From Streptomyces sp. Sge12 (GTDB lineage: Bacteria > Actinomycetota > Actinomycetes > Streptomycetales > Streptomycetaceae), in NCBI RefSeq assembly GCF_002080455.1, contig NZ_CP020555.1:496001-560000 (forward strand): a stretch of DNA of 64,000 nt, written 5' to 3'. Under the pieces are notes generated by a model. It made no database searches. It saw only the letters and a program-made list of their open reading frames with translations, and was not told where the DNA came from. The position numbers and the translations under genes are program-made. Positions 19,588 to 27,998 of the stretch are shown one piece after another. How positions within the stretch are numbered: position 1 is the first letter of the stretch; every line of letters begins with the position of its first letter.

Positions 19588-20456
19588 GCACGGCGACGAC
19601 GGTGCAGGAGGTGGCCCCGGGCTACCGGGCGAGCCGCACGCTGCCGCTGCGCGTGGAGGCGCTGCGGCAGTGGCGCCGGCGGCGGACGCTGGTGATGGGC
19701 GGGGTGCTGGCCGCACTGCCCTTCATCATGATCATCGCGTTCGCGGTGGGCGGCGGGCCCGACGGCGGGCGCGGCGGGAACAACCGGATCACGCTGATCG
19801 ACACGGCGACGGCCTCGGGCGCGAACTTCGCCGCGACCTGCCTGTTCGTGTCGGCCGGCTTCCTGCTGGTGGTGCCGGTGGCACTGTTCTGCGGGGACAC
19901 CGTGGCCTCGGAGGCGAGCTGGTCCTCGCTGCGCTACCTGCTGGCCTCGCCGGTGCCGCGGGCTCGGCTGCTGTGGAGCAAGCTGGTGGTGGCGCTGGGC
20001 TTCAGCCTGGCGGCGATGGTGCTGCTGCCCGTGGTGGCACTGGCAGCGGGCACGGCCGCGTACGGCTGGGGGCCGCTGAAGCTCCCGGCGGGCGGGGCAC
20101 TGGCGGCCGGGGACACCGTGCCGCGGCTCGCGCTGGCGGTGGCCTTCATCTTCGTGTCGCAGCTGGTGACGGCGGGCCTGGCGTTCTGGCTGTCGACGCG
20201 GACGGACGCGCCGCTGGGCGCGGTGGGCGGGGCGGTCGGGCTGACGATCGTCGGCAACGTCCTGGACGCGGTGACGGCGCTCGGCTCGTGGCGGGAGTTC
20301 CTCCCGGCGCACTGGCAGTTCGCGTGGGCCGACGCCCTGCAGCCCCAGCTGGAGTGGGGCGGGATGGTCAAGGGGGCGGTGGTGTCGGTGTCGTACGCGC
20401 TGGTGCTGTTCGCCCTCGCCTTCCGCGGGTTCTCCCGCAAGGACATCGTGTCCTGA
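19584..20456 (+). CDS. ABC transporter permease (ABC-2 type)
   Basis: A 290-residue membrane protein that is translationally coupled (ATGA overlap) to the hydrolase-ABC fusion and must be its membrane partner. It has a basic N-tail (EALRQWRRRRTL), a first helix LVMGGVLAALPFIMIIAFAV, an extracytoplasmic loop, and five further hydrophobic segments. GDTVASEASWSSLRYLLASP is the characteristic ABC-2 permease cytoplasmic loop (the E-x-x-x-G/W-S-L-R-Y-L-L pattern). Such systems export peptides, lipids or antibiotics or confer self-resistance. A very strong terminator follows. Confidence 0.9.
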   Translation: MSTATTVQEVAPGYRASRTLPLRVEALRQWRRRRTLVMGGVLAALPFIMIIAFAVGGGPDGGRGGNNRITLIDTATASGANFAATCLFVSAGFLLVVPVALFCGDTVASEASWSSLRYLLASPVPRARLLWSKLVVALGFSLAAMVLLPVVALAAGTAAYGWGPLKLPAGGALAAGDTVPRLALAVAFIFVSQLVTAGLAFWLSTRTDAPLGAVGGAVGLTIVGNVLDAVTALGSWREFLPAHWQFAWADALQPQLEWGGMVKGAVVSVSYALVLFALAFRGFSRKDIVS

Positions 20457-20490
20457 GTCCGCAGGGACGACAGGAAACGGGGACACACGG

Positions 20491-20531
20491 ACGGCCCACG
20501 GCCCCGGCACACAGCCGGGGCCGTGGGCCGT
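20491..20531 (+). terminator. Strong hairpin terminator after the ABC operon
   Basis: An 18-bp perfect stem (20491-20508 pairing with 20514-20531) with loop ACACA lies 35 bases after the permease stop. There is no long T-run, as is usual for streptomycete terminators, and it may also serve the convergent aldo/keto reductase gene. Confidence 0.88.
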
Positions 20532-20615
20532 TCCCGTGGGCCGTCCGTGGCCATGCGGCCGCATCCGAGAGCGGCGCACCCGGCCGGGCCGTCCCTTCCG
20601 GATCCTGCCGGGGTG

Positions 20616-21569
20616 TCACTCGGGCTTCTGCGCCCCCGGGATCGCGTCGATCGCGGCCAGCAGCTCCGCGTCCAGCGGGCGGTCGGCGACGGCCGCGTTG
20701 GCCCGTACCTGCTCGGGGGAGGTGGCTCCCGCGATGACGGAGGCGCAGCCGGGCTGGGCGGAGAGCCAGCCGATGGCGAGTTCGAGGACGGTCCGGTCGT
20801 GCTTCTCGGCGAGCGCCGCGAGTGCTTCGACGACGTCGAGGCGCTCCTCGGTGACGTACGAGTCGCGGCCCTCGAGGCGGGAGCCGGCCGGTACGGGTGC
20901 ACCGCGGCGGATCTTGCCGGTCAGCAGGCCGTTGGCGAGCGGGAAGTACGGGAGCACGCCGACGCCGTAGTGGAGGGCCGCCGGGACCAGCTCGCGCTCG
21001 ACGGACCGCTCCAGCAGCGACCACTCGTTCTGCGCCGACACGAAGGGGACCGAGCCGGTCTCGCGGGCGACGTGGGCGGCTTCGGCGAGCTGCCAGCCGG
21101 AGAGGTTGGAGTGGCCGATGTAGCGGACCTTGCCCTCGGCGACGAGCTCGGTGAGAGCGGCCAGGGTCTCGGCTATCGGGGTGGCCGGGTCGGGGCTGTG
21201 CAGCTGGAGGAGGTCGATGTGGTCGGTGTCGAGGCGGCGCAGGGACTCCTCGACGGCCCGCCGGATGTAGGCGCGGCCACCGCGGGATCCGGCGGCGGGC
21301 CCGTACTTCATGTCCACGCCGTCGTAGCCGAACTTGGTGGCGAGGACGACCTGGTCGCGACGGCCCTTGAGGGCCTGCCCGAGGTGGACCTCGGAGCCGC
21401 CGGCGCCACCGTAGATGTCGGCGGTGTCCAGGAGGGTGATGCCCGCGTCCAGGGCGGCGTCGACGACGGCGCGGGTGGCCTGGGCGTCCAGTCGGCCGCC
21501 GAAGTTGTTGCAGCCGAGGCCGACCGCGGAGACCTGCAGTCCTGAACTGCCCAGGGGGAGATAGCGCAT
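20616..21569 (-). CDS. Aldo/keto reductase
   Basis: A 317-residue NADPH-dependent (beta/alpha)8-barrel oxidoreductase. The catalytic tetrad is readable: Asp in LLDTADIYGG, Tyr in the same block, Lys in VVLATKFGYD and His in IDLLQLHSPD. The phosphate-binding end reads SVIAGATSPEQVRANA. The length and YGGAGGSEVHLGQALKGRR point to the AKR11/YghZ-type sugar or general aldehyde reductase group; substrate unknown. GGAGGAAAG precedes ATG 21569. A perfect 14-bp palindrome upstream suggests control by a TetR-like repressor encoded elsewhere. Confidence 0.93.
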   Translation of the reverse strand: MRYLPLGSSGLQVSAVGLGCNNFGGRLDAQATRAVVDAALDAGITLLDTADIYGGAGGSEVHLGQALKGRRDQVVLATKFGYDGVDMKYGPAAGSRGGRAYIRRAVEESLRRLDTDHIDLLQLHSPDPATPIAETLAALTELVAEGKVRYIGHSNLSGWQLAEAAHVARETGSVPFVSAQNEWSLLERSVERELVPAALHYGVGVLPYFPLANGLLTGKIRRGAPVPAGSRLEGRDSYVTEERLDVVEALAALAEKHDRTVLELAIGWLSAQPGCASVIAGATSPEQVRANAAVADRPLDAELLAAIDAIPGAQKPE

Positions 21570-21605
21570 GCGGTTCTTTCCTCCGACTCGACGATTACAT
21601 GATCA

Positions 21606-21619
21606 ACTGAACGTTCAGT
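21606..21619. promoter_or_regulatory. 14-bp palindrome ACTGAACGTTCAGT (TetR-type operator)
   Basis: A perfect palindrome 37 bases upstream of the aldo/keto reductase start. The ACTGAAC/GTTCAGT form is typical of TetR-family operators; it lacks the 4-bp spacer of the actinobacterial LexA box (GAAC-N4-GTTC). No TetR gene is in the window. Confidence 0.6.
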
Positions 21620-21795
21620 CTAGGCGGCCGGACCGATCGACGGACCGGAATGCGGGCAGCGGGCCGTGAACACCGTGTGACGCGCGCGGGCTCCACGACC
21701 CTGCCGGCCGCCCGGCCCACCGCCGGTAATTTGACCGTATGGATCATGACCTCGCCGCCCCGCCCGGGGCGGGGGTCGCCACCCGAAGGAGAACC

Positions 21796-22566
21796 GTGAA
21801 CCGCAAACTGATACCGGCCGCTGCCGTCGCCACCTGTGCGGCCGCCGTGCTCGCCTTATTCGCCGGTCCCGTCAACGCGGACGACACCCCCGGCCCCGTA
21901 CCCTCCGCCAGCGCCCAGCCCACCAGACCCGCCTCGCCGACCGCCCGCCCCACGGCCGTGCCGTCGGTCATGCCGTCGGGCACCCCCGTCCCCGGCCACA
22001 CTCCCACCCAGGGTCCCACCACCGCACCCGGCCCCGGCGTCACCCCGAACCCCACCGTCGCCCCGCAGCCCAGCAGGACCCCCACCGGCAACCCCGGGGG
22101 CGGCGGCGAGACCCCCGCACCCGGTTGCCCGCGCACCGTGCCCCAGCTGCCCACCCCCGAGGACGTCCCCGCGTACGGCAGCGTCACCGTCGACATGTGC
22201 GCGACCGACCACCGCACCGGCCGCGGCAAGCTCGTCTTCACCTCCTGGTCCGACAGCAACGACCCCATCACCTACCGCGTCACCCTGCGGTGGACGTACG
22301 AGGGCAAGCCCGAGGCCGGATGCGAGGGGTGCTGGTCCTCCGCCCGCTACGAGTACACCGAGGACGTCTACGTCAACGACGCCGTCCACGCCGAACCCCT
22401 CGCCGTGCGGTTCGTCATCCAGCACCGCGGCGAACTGATCGGTGAGCAGCGGCCCGGCACCGGCGTGAGCGTGGTCGCCGTCCAGCCCATGGAACCCGCC
22501 TGGCAGGACAACCCGAGGTTCGTCGCCCCGGTGCCCGGCGCCACGCAGCCGGCCCCGTCCTCCTGA
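21796..22566 (+). CDS. Secreted Pro/Thr-rich protein of unknown function
   Basis: A 256-residue exported protein. I prefer GTG 21796, which has AAGGAG 5 bases upstream and gives a clean signal peptide (VNRKLIPAAAVATCAAAVLA then LFAGPVNADD); an ATG at 21739 would add 19 residues in front of it. Residues about 30-110 are a Pro/Thr/Ser/Gly linker. The C-terminal domain has four cysteines (CPRTVPQLP, VDMCATDH, GCEGCWSS) and a beta-rich core. The family is not recognised. The long linker suggests a cell-wall-spanning or carbohydrate-associated domain. Downstream galK is convergent with a 14-base gap. Confidence 0.75.
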   Translation: MNRKLIPAAAVATCAAAVLALFAGPVNADDTPGPVPSASAQPTRPASPTARPTAVPSVMPSGTPVPGHTPTQGPTTAPGPGVTPNPTVAPQPSRTPTGNPGGGGETPAPGCPRTVPQLPTPEDVPAYGSVTVDMCATDHRTGRGKLVFTSWSDSNDPITYRVTLRWTYEGKPEAGCEGCWSSARYEYTEDVYVNDAVHAEPLAVRFVIQHRGELIGEQRPGTGVSVVAVQPMEPAWQDNPRFVAPVPGATQPAPSS

Positions 22567-22580
22567 CCCCTCCCCCGACA

Positions 22581-23741
22581 CTAGGCGAGTCGGGTGGCGC
22601 CCGGGGACGGGGCGGCCGCCGTGATGCGGGGCGGCGCGAAGTCCGTGCGGCGGAAGGCTTCCGTCACCGCGCGCGTCACCGCCTGCTCGGCCTCCGCGTC
22701 GATCAGGGCCAGTGCGGACCCGCCGAAGCCGCCGCCCGTCATCCGGGAGCCGTACGCGCCCGCCGCACCGGCCGTTGCCACCGCGAGGTCGAGCTCCGGG
22801 CACGACACCTCGTAGTCGTCGCGCAGCGAGAGGTGTCCCTCGGTGAGCAGCGGGCCCGCTTCGCGCAGCCGGCCGGCGCGCAGCAACTCCTCGATCCGCA
22901 GAACCCGTTCGTTCTCGGTCACGACGTGCCGGACCCGCTTGCGGCGCACCGGGTCGTCGAGGCGGGCCAGCGCCCGCTCCAGCCCCTCGTACGGGATGTC
23001 GCGCAGGGCGGCCAGGCCGAGGGCCTCGGCCGCCCGGTGGCAGGAGGCCCGGCGCTGGGCGTAGGCCCCGTCGGCCAGTGCGTGCTTGACCCGGGTGTCG
23101 ATGACGAGGAGGCGCAGGCCGGCCGAGGCGCAGTCGAAGGGGATGCGGCGCTGTTCGAGGGTGCGGGTGTCCAGGTGGAGGGCGTGTCCCTCGGTGGCGC
23201 ACGCCGAGGCCATCTGGTCCATGATCCCGCAGGGGACACCGACGTACGCGTTCTCGGCGCGCCGGGCGAGTACGGCCAGTTCGGGACGGGTCAGGGCGAT
23301 CCCGTAGAGGTCGGTGAGGGCCAGCGCGGTGGCCACTTCCAGGGCGGCGGAGGAGGACAGGCCGGCGCCGGTCGGTACGTCGGAGCGGACGTGCAGGTCG
23401 GCGCCGCCGACCGGAAGTCCCGCGTCCAGCAGCGCCCACACGACCCCGGCCGGGTACGCGGCCCAGTGCGCGGCGCCCTGCGGAGGGCTCGCCGGATCGA
23501 GACCGGCGAGGTCGAGGGTGACGGCACCGGAGGAGGTGTCGGCGGAGTGGACCCGCAGGATCCTGTCGGTGCGCCGGGCGGCAGCCACCTCGGTGCGCTG
23601 CGGGAGGGCGAAGGGCAGGGCGAAGCCGTCGTTGTAGTCGGTGTGTTCGCCGATCAGGTTGACCCGGCCGGGGGCCGCCCAGACGCCCTCGGGCGGGTAC
23701 CCGTACAGCCGCCGGAACTCGTCCTGTGCCGCGTCGCTCAC
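22581..23741 (-). CDS. galK: Galactokinase
   Basis: A 386-residue GHMP-family kinase that phosphorylates galactose at C1. The galactokinase signature GRVNLIGEHTDYNDGFALPF is at residues 26-45. The ATP-binding GHMP loop VPTGAGLSSSAALEVA follows, and the C-terminal motif is RMTGGGFGGSALALI. The catalytic Asp and Arg are in the conserved GIMDQMAS and GEHTD context. ATG 23741 overlaps the galT stop (ATGA). It is the last gene of the minus-strand galactose operon; no galE lies in the window. Confidence 0.97.
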   Translation of the reverse strand: MSDAAQDEFRRLYGYPPEGVWAAPGRVNLIGEHTDYNDGFALPFALPQRTEVAAARRTDRILRVHSADTSSGAVTLDLAGLDPASPPQGAAHWAAYPAGVVWALLDAGLPVGGADLHVRSDVPTGAGLSSSAALEVATALALTDLYGIALTRPELAVLARRAENAYVGVPCGIMDQMASACATEGHALHLDTRTLEQRRIPFDCASAGLRLLVIDTRVKHALADGAYAQRRASCHRAAEALGLAALRDIPYEGLERALARLDDPVRRKRVRHVVTENERVLRIEELLRAGRLREAGPLLTEGHLSLRDDYEVSCPELDLAVATAGAAGAYGSRMTGGGFGGSALALIDAEAEQAVTRAVTEAFRRTDFAPPRITAAAPSPGATRLA

Positions 23742-24781
23742 GCGCTCGCCACCTCCCGCAGCCGCGCGGCCGCGTCCTCGGGCAGCACGTCGTTCATGTA
23801 GGCCTCCATGCCGGACTCGGTACCGGCCAGGTACTTCAGCTTGTCGACGGTCCGGCGGACCGTGAAGAGCTCCAGGTGGAGTGCGAAGTCCTCGCGTCCC
23901 TCGCCCGTGGGGGCCTGGTGCCAGGCGGAGATGTACGGGGTCGGCTCGGGCCGGTCGAAGAGCCGGTCGAAGCGGCGCAGCAGCTCCAGGTAGACCCGCG
24001 GGAACTCGGCGCGGGCGGCGTCACCGAGGGCGGGGAGGTCGGGGACCCGGTGGCGCGGGTAGAGGTGGACCTCGTACGGCCAGCGCGCCGCGTAGGGCAC
24101 GAAGGCGGTCCAGTGCTCCGTTTCGAGGACGACCCGGCTGCCTTCGGCGCGTTCGGCGGCGAGCACCTCCTCGAAGAGGTTGCCGCCGGTCCGGGCGCGG
24201 TGGCCGGCGACGGTGGCGAGCATGCGGGTGGTGCGCGGGGTGACGAAGGGGAAGGCGTAGATCTGGCCGTGCGGATGGGCGAGGGTCACGCCGATCTCGG
24301 CGCCCCGGTTCTCGAAGCAGTAGACCTGCCGGATCCCCTCGCGGGCGGAGAGCTCGGCGGTGCGGTCGCTCCAGGCGGCGAGGACGAGGCCGGCGCGTTC
24401 CTCGTCGAGCTCGGCGAAGGAGGTCCGGTGGTCGGGGGTGAAGCAGATGACCTCGCAGCGGCCGGTGTCGCCGGCGAGGGAGGGGAAGCGGTTCTCGAAG
24501 ACGGCCACCTCGTAGTGGGGGGCCGGGATCTCGCTCGCGCGCGCCTCGGTGGAGGGGCACAGCGGGCAGGCGTCGGCGGGCGGGTGGTAGGTGCGGCCCT
24601 GCCGGTGGGAGGCGATGACGACGTGGTCGCCCAGCAGCCGGTCGCGCCGTACCTCGGAGCCGGTGGCCGGGGCCGACGCGTCGAGCGGGCGGGTGTCGGG
24701 GTAGGCCCGGGCGGCGCCGTCGCCGGTGTCGTAGTAGAGGATCTCGCGGCCGTCGGCGAGGCGGGTGCTCGTGCGCTTCAC
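23738..24781 (-). CDS. galT: Galactose-1-phosphate uridylyltransferase
   Basis: A 347-residue HIT-superfamily enzyme that transfers UMP from UDP-glucose to galactose-1-phosphate. The active-site His-Pro-His is in VTLAHPHGQIYAFPF, and the zinc-site cysteines are in DACPLCPST. The C-terminal block is EDFALHLELFTVRRTVDKLK. It starts 13 bases after the GH35 stop and overlaps galK by four bases, so GH35-galT-galK is one transcription unit. Confidence 0.97.
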   Translation of the reverse strand: MKRTSTRLADGREILYYDTGDGAARAYPDTRPLDASAPATGSEVRRDRLLGDHVVIASHRQGRTYHPPADACPLCPSTEARASEIPAPHYEVAVFENRFPSLAGDTGRCEVICFTPDHRTSFAELDEERAGLVLAAWSDRTAELSAREGIRQVYCFENRGAEIGVTLAHPHGQIYAFPFVTPRTTRMLATVAGHRARTGGNLFEEVLAAERAEGSRVVLETEHWTAFVPYAARWPYEVHLYPRHRVPDLPALGDAARAEFPRVYLELLRRFDRLFDRPEPTPYISAWHQAPTGEGREDFALHLELFTVRRTVDKLKYLAGTESGMEAYMNDVLPEDAAARLREVASA

Positions 24782-24794
24782 GTGGGGAATTCTC

Positions 24795-26621
24795 TCATTC
24801 GAGGGTGACGACCGTGGTGCGGCCCAGGTCGGGGCGGTCGCGCAGGGGCAGTTCGGTGCCGGGGCGCTCCAGTTCGAGCACGATGATCTCGTTCGTGGTC
24901 CCGGTGCCTGTGCCTGTGTCTGTGCCTGCTCCTGCGCCGCGCCAGAGGGGTCCGGGGGCGTAGAGCGTGCGCTGCGGGCCGCGGGGTGAGTCGTAGTGGC
25001 CGAGGAGGAAACCGTTCAGCCAGACCAGGCCGGTCCCCCATCCCGACATGTCGATGAAGGCGTCGGCCGGCCCGTGCGTCGTGAGGTCGTGGGTGAAGCG
25101 GTGGAAGGCGGGGCGACCCGGCTCCGCGGGGTCCGGTGCGAAGTCGAGCCCGGTCGGGTCGGTGAGCGGCAGCGGCCGGATCTCCCACTCGAACAGCAGC
25201 TGATGGCCGTGGCGGACGCCGCGCCAGATGCCCTTGCGGTCGTCGAGCAGCGGCCCGTAGTTGACCCTGCCCTGCGCCCGCACGAGTACGTCGAGCACCA
25301 CGCCCTCCTCGCCGACCGGCAGGTCCGGTCCTTCGTCGGGGGCATTGCGGTCGAGGACGCCGAGGGGCACCCCGTCGGCGAAGAGGTACGCGCGGTCGCC
25401 CAGCCCGTCGATCCTGACGGGCATGGCCGGCCGCGGTCCGGTGACGGTGGTGCGGTAGTGGATCAGGCCGTGGCTCTGCCCGAGCCGCTCCATGGACTCG
25501 GGGGCGGGGCGCAGCACCGGCGGGCCGCCGAGCAGGTCGAGGTGGCCGAGCAGCTCGGCGGTGCCCGCGGGGGTGGCGAGGGCGGGGGTGATCCGGGGCA
25601 GCGGTTCGGGCAGCGGTGTGTCCGGGAGCGGCACGTACGTGCCGATGACCTCGCGGAACGCATGGAACTTGGGGGTGAGTTCGCCGGCCTCGCCGATGGG
25701 TGCGTCGTAGTCGTAGCTGGTGACGGTGGGCTGGTAGCCCGCTTCCCCGGGGCGGGATCCGGAGTGGTTGGCGCCGGCCCAGAAGCCGAAGTTGGTGCCG
25801 CCGTGGGCCATGTACAGGTTGACGGAGGCGCCGGTGGCGAGGAGTTCGTCGAGCGAGCGGGCCGCGTCGTCGACGGCGCGGACGTGGTGGTCCTCGCCCC
25901 AGTGGTCGAACCAGCCGATCCAGAATTCCATCGCGGCGAGCGGGCCGGTCCGCTGGTAGCGGCGCAGCGCTTCGAGGCGTTCGGCGGGCCGGGCGCCGAA
26001 GGTGGCGGTGGCGAGCCGTCCGGGGACCGTGCCGCCCTGGAGCATGGCGTCCTCGGGGCCGTCGGCGGTGAACAGCAGGCAGTCCACGCCGCGGGCGACC
26101 AGGGCCTGCTCCACGTGCCTGCGGTAGCGGGTGTCGTTGCCGTACGAGCCGTACTCGTTCTCGATCTGCACGGCGACCACGGGCCCGCCGCGGCCGGCGA
26201 GCAGCGGCAGCAGCTCGGGGACCACGAGGTCGAACCAGCCGTCCACCTCGGCCTCGAACCGCGGGTCGGAACAGCGCAGGTGGAGGCCGTCGACGGCGAG
26301 GAGGCGGGCGGGCAGGCCGCCGAAGTCCCATTCGGCGCAGATGTACGGGCCGGGGCGGACGATGGCGTCGAGTCCGAGGTCCTGGGCGAGGCACAGGAAG
26401 CGGGCCAGGTCGCGCGGACCGGTGAAGTCGGCCTTCCCCGGGGCGGTTTCGTGGAAGTTCCAGGGGACGTAGGTGTCCACGGTGTTCACGCCCAGGGCGC
26501 GCAGGCGGGCGAGGCGGTCCTCCCACAGGTCGGGGTGCACCCGGAAGTAGTGCAGGGCGCCCGAGACGATGCGGTGGGGGCGGCCCGCGCGCCGGAATCC
26601 GTCCTGGTCGTGGCTGAGCAT
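24795..26621 (-). CDS. Glycoside hydrolase family 35 beta-galactosidase
   Basis: A 608-residue retaining beta-galactosidase. The TIM barrel carries ALHYFRVHPDLWEDRLARLR and the acid/base Glu about 156 in VAVQIENEYGSYG. The nucleophile Glu is about 232 in MEFWIGWFDHWGE, and a GGTNFGFWAGAN block follows. The C-terminal half has the GH35 beta-sandwich domains, with a Gly/Thr repeat (GTDTGTGTG, encoded by 6-bp repeats near 24900-24935) in a loop. There is no signal peptide, so it would act on imported galactosides. ATG 26621 has GGGAG about 9 bases upstream; a GTG 39 bases earlier is an alternative. It supplies galactose to GalK and GalT encoded downstream. Confidence 0.94.
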   Translation of the reverse strand: MLSHDQDGFRRAGRPHRIVSGALHYFRVHPDLWEDRLARLRALGVNTVDTYVPWNFHETAPGKADFTGPRDLARFLCLAQDLGLDAIVRPGPYICAEWDFGGLPARLLAVDGLHLRCSDPRFEAEVDGWFDLVVPELLPLLAGRGGPVVAVQIENEYGSYGNDTRYRRHVEQALVARGVDCLLFTADGPEDAMLQGGTVPGRLATATFGARPAERLEALRRYQRTGPLAAMEFWIGWFDHWGEDHHVRAVDDAARSLDELLATGASVNLYMAHGGTNFGFWAGANHSGSRPGEAGYQPTVTSYDYDAPIGEAGELTPKFHAFREVIGTYVPLPDTPLPEPLPRITPALATPAGTAELLGHLDLLGGPPVLRPAPESMERLGQSHGLIHYRTTVTGPRPAMPVRIDGLGDRAYLFADGVPLGVLDRNAPDEGPDLPVGEEGVVLDVLVRAQGRVNYGPLLDDRKGIWRGVRHGHQLLFEWEIRPLPLTDPTGLDFAPDPAEPGRPAFHRFTHDLTTHGPADAFIDMSGWGTGLVWLNGFLLGHYDSPRGPQRTLYAPGPLWRGAGAGTDTGTGTGTTNEIIVLELERPGTELPLRDRPDLGRTTVVTLE

Positions 26622-26718
26622 TGCCTGGCTCCCGGGAGTGGTCGTGACGGCGCGCAGCACGAGCGCCGTCCGGTGTGCGAACGTGCCGGATCCGTCAGCC
26701 TGCCCGGACGGGGAGTTC

Positions 26719-27534
26719 TTACGCCTGCCCGTGCCCCCGGGCGCCGCGCGGCCGGTCCGCAGCCAGTCCGTGCAGGTACGCGCGGCCCCGTGCGAGGAGT
26801 CCGGGCAGCTCGGCGGCGGCGGGGTACCAGCGCTTTTCGTACTCCCAGCAGAGCCAGCCGTCCCGCGGTACCGCGGAGACCGCCTCGGGCAGGGGCAGTA
26901 CTCCGGCGCCGAGCGCGACGGGGGTGAGGTCCCGCGCCGACCGGACGTCCTTCACCTGTACGTAGCCCAGGTGCGCGGCGAGGGCCCGGCACGAGGCGGC
27001 CGGCGGCTCACCGCCGAGCCAGGTGTGCAGCACGTCCCACAGGGCGCCGGCGCCCGGATGCCCGACCCCGCCGAGCACCCGGGCGACCGCGGCGCCGGTG
27101 CGGTGCGAGTCGTGGGTCTCGAGCAGGATCCGCACCCCGTGGCGCTCGGCGAACGGCGCGGCGGCCAGCAGCCGGCGCACGGCCCGGGCGTCGTCGTCGG
27201 GCCCGGGCGGGTCACCGCCTCCGGGGAAGGCGCGTACGTAGGGGGCCGCCAGGTCGGCGGCGAGCCGGACCAGGGCGCGCAGTTCGGCGAGGACCGGCGC
27301 GTCCGGGCCCGGGGCGGCCACCCGGGCGTAGCCCGCGACGGCGAGGACGGCGACCCCCGAGGCGGCGAGGGTCCGCAGCGCGGCGGCGCGCTCGGCGGCC
27401 GGGGTGGCCGTGTGCAGGGGTTCCTCGGGGTGGGCGCGCAGTTCGAGGCCGTGGAAGCCGTGGTGCGCCGCCAGGGCGGCCGCGCGGTCGAGCGGGGTGC
27501 CGGGCAGGCCGAGCGTGGAGAAGGCGTACTTCAC
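26719..27534 (-). CDS. Sugar phosphate isomerase/epimerase (xylose-isomerase-like TIM barrel)
   Basis: A 271-residue AP endonuclease 2/xylose-isomerase-like barrel. Metal-ligand positions are visible: Glu in ILLETHDSH, Asp/His in GALWDVLHTW, the VQVKDVRS strand, and Glu in LCWEYEKRWYP. The start is GTG 27534, overlapping the stop of the upstream remnant ORF as GTGA; the homology begins immediately (VKYAFSTLGLPGTPLDRAAA). It is the first intact sugar-metabolism gene of the operon and stands 97 bases before GH35. The substrate is unknown; it may epimerise or isomerise a ketose related to the galactoside. Confidence 0.85.
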   Translation of the reverse strand: MKYAFSTLGLPGTPLDRAAALAAHHGFHGLELRAHPEEPLHTATPAAERAAALRTLAASGVAVLAVAGYARVAAPGPDAPVLAELRALVRLAADLAAPYVRAFPGGGDPPGPDDDARAVRRLLAAAPFAERHGVRILLETHDSHRTGAAVARVLGGVGHPGAGALWDVLHTWLGGEPPAASCRALAAHLGYVQVKDVRSARDLTPVALGAGVLPLPEAVSAVPRDGWLCWEYEKRWYPAAAELPGLLARGRAYLHGLAADRPRGARGHGQA

Positions 27535-27995
27535 GGAGGTTCCTCGCGACGGGCGGACCAGGCCTCGTAGTCGTACTTCATTCCGATCCCGAGGGTGCCT
27601 TGGGTCGGGAGGATCCCGGCGGCGACGATGTCGAGGACGGGCGGCAGCAGGAGCTCCGCGAGCCGGTCCGCTTCCTGCGGGGTCAGCGCCGACCACGGGT
27701 CCGAGGCGAGTTCGTCGGTGAGCTTCTCGACCTCGGTGCGCAGGGCCAGGGCAGGGCCGCGTTGGCGGCGGCGAGGGGGCGTCCGCCGGTGGTGACGCTC
27801 CCCCGCGCCCACCGGGCCGAGCGGCGCGGCCCGGTGGGCGAAGTACACCGGCCACCGGTCGTCGGTGGCGTACCCGAGCGCGCCGGCTTCCTCGTGGGCC
27901 TCGGGCGCGAAATAGACGACGGCGTGGACCGGTTCGAGCAGCTGTAGGTCATCCCGCGTTCCCCCGAAGTCGGTCGTCCCGGCCCAACAGCGGGC
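27531..27995 (-). pseudogene. Remnant of a SCO6745-like (helix-turn-helix) family gene
   Basis: In one minus-strand frame I read pieces of the SCO6745-like family. The N-terminal region is LLEPVHAVVYFAPEA then YFAHRAAPLGPVGAG, and the C-terminal region is LTDELASDPWSALTPQEADR then LPPVLDIVAAGILP. Between them about 100 residues expected in the family are missing, and the conserved GRPLAAANAALPWP segment is in another frame. Before the first piece there is no start codon after the upstream TAG, only an odd insertion (AGTTDFGGTRDD). The frame ends at 27531 in a GTGA overlap with the isomerase gene, so translation through it may still couple that gene. A truncated but expressed protein from GTG 27848 (105 residues) is the alternative. 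Confidence 0.6.
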
Positions 27996-27998
27996 AGA

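Noticed and set aside
16770..19716. Long minus-strand frame opposite the hydrolase-ABC gene
   Set aside because: Antisense shadow lacking any motif; the plus strand encodes intact Walker and signature sequences.
21606..21619. GAACGTTC considered as a LexA (SOS) box
   Set aside because: The actinobacterial box needs four bases between GAAC and GTTC; here they abut, and the longer palindrome fits a TetR-type site better.
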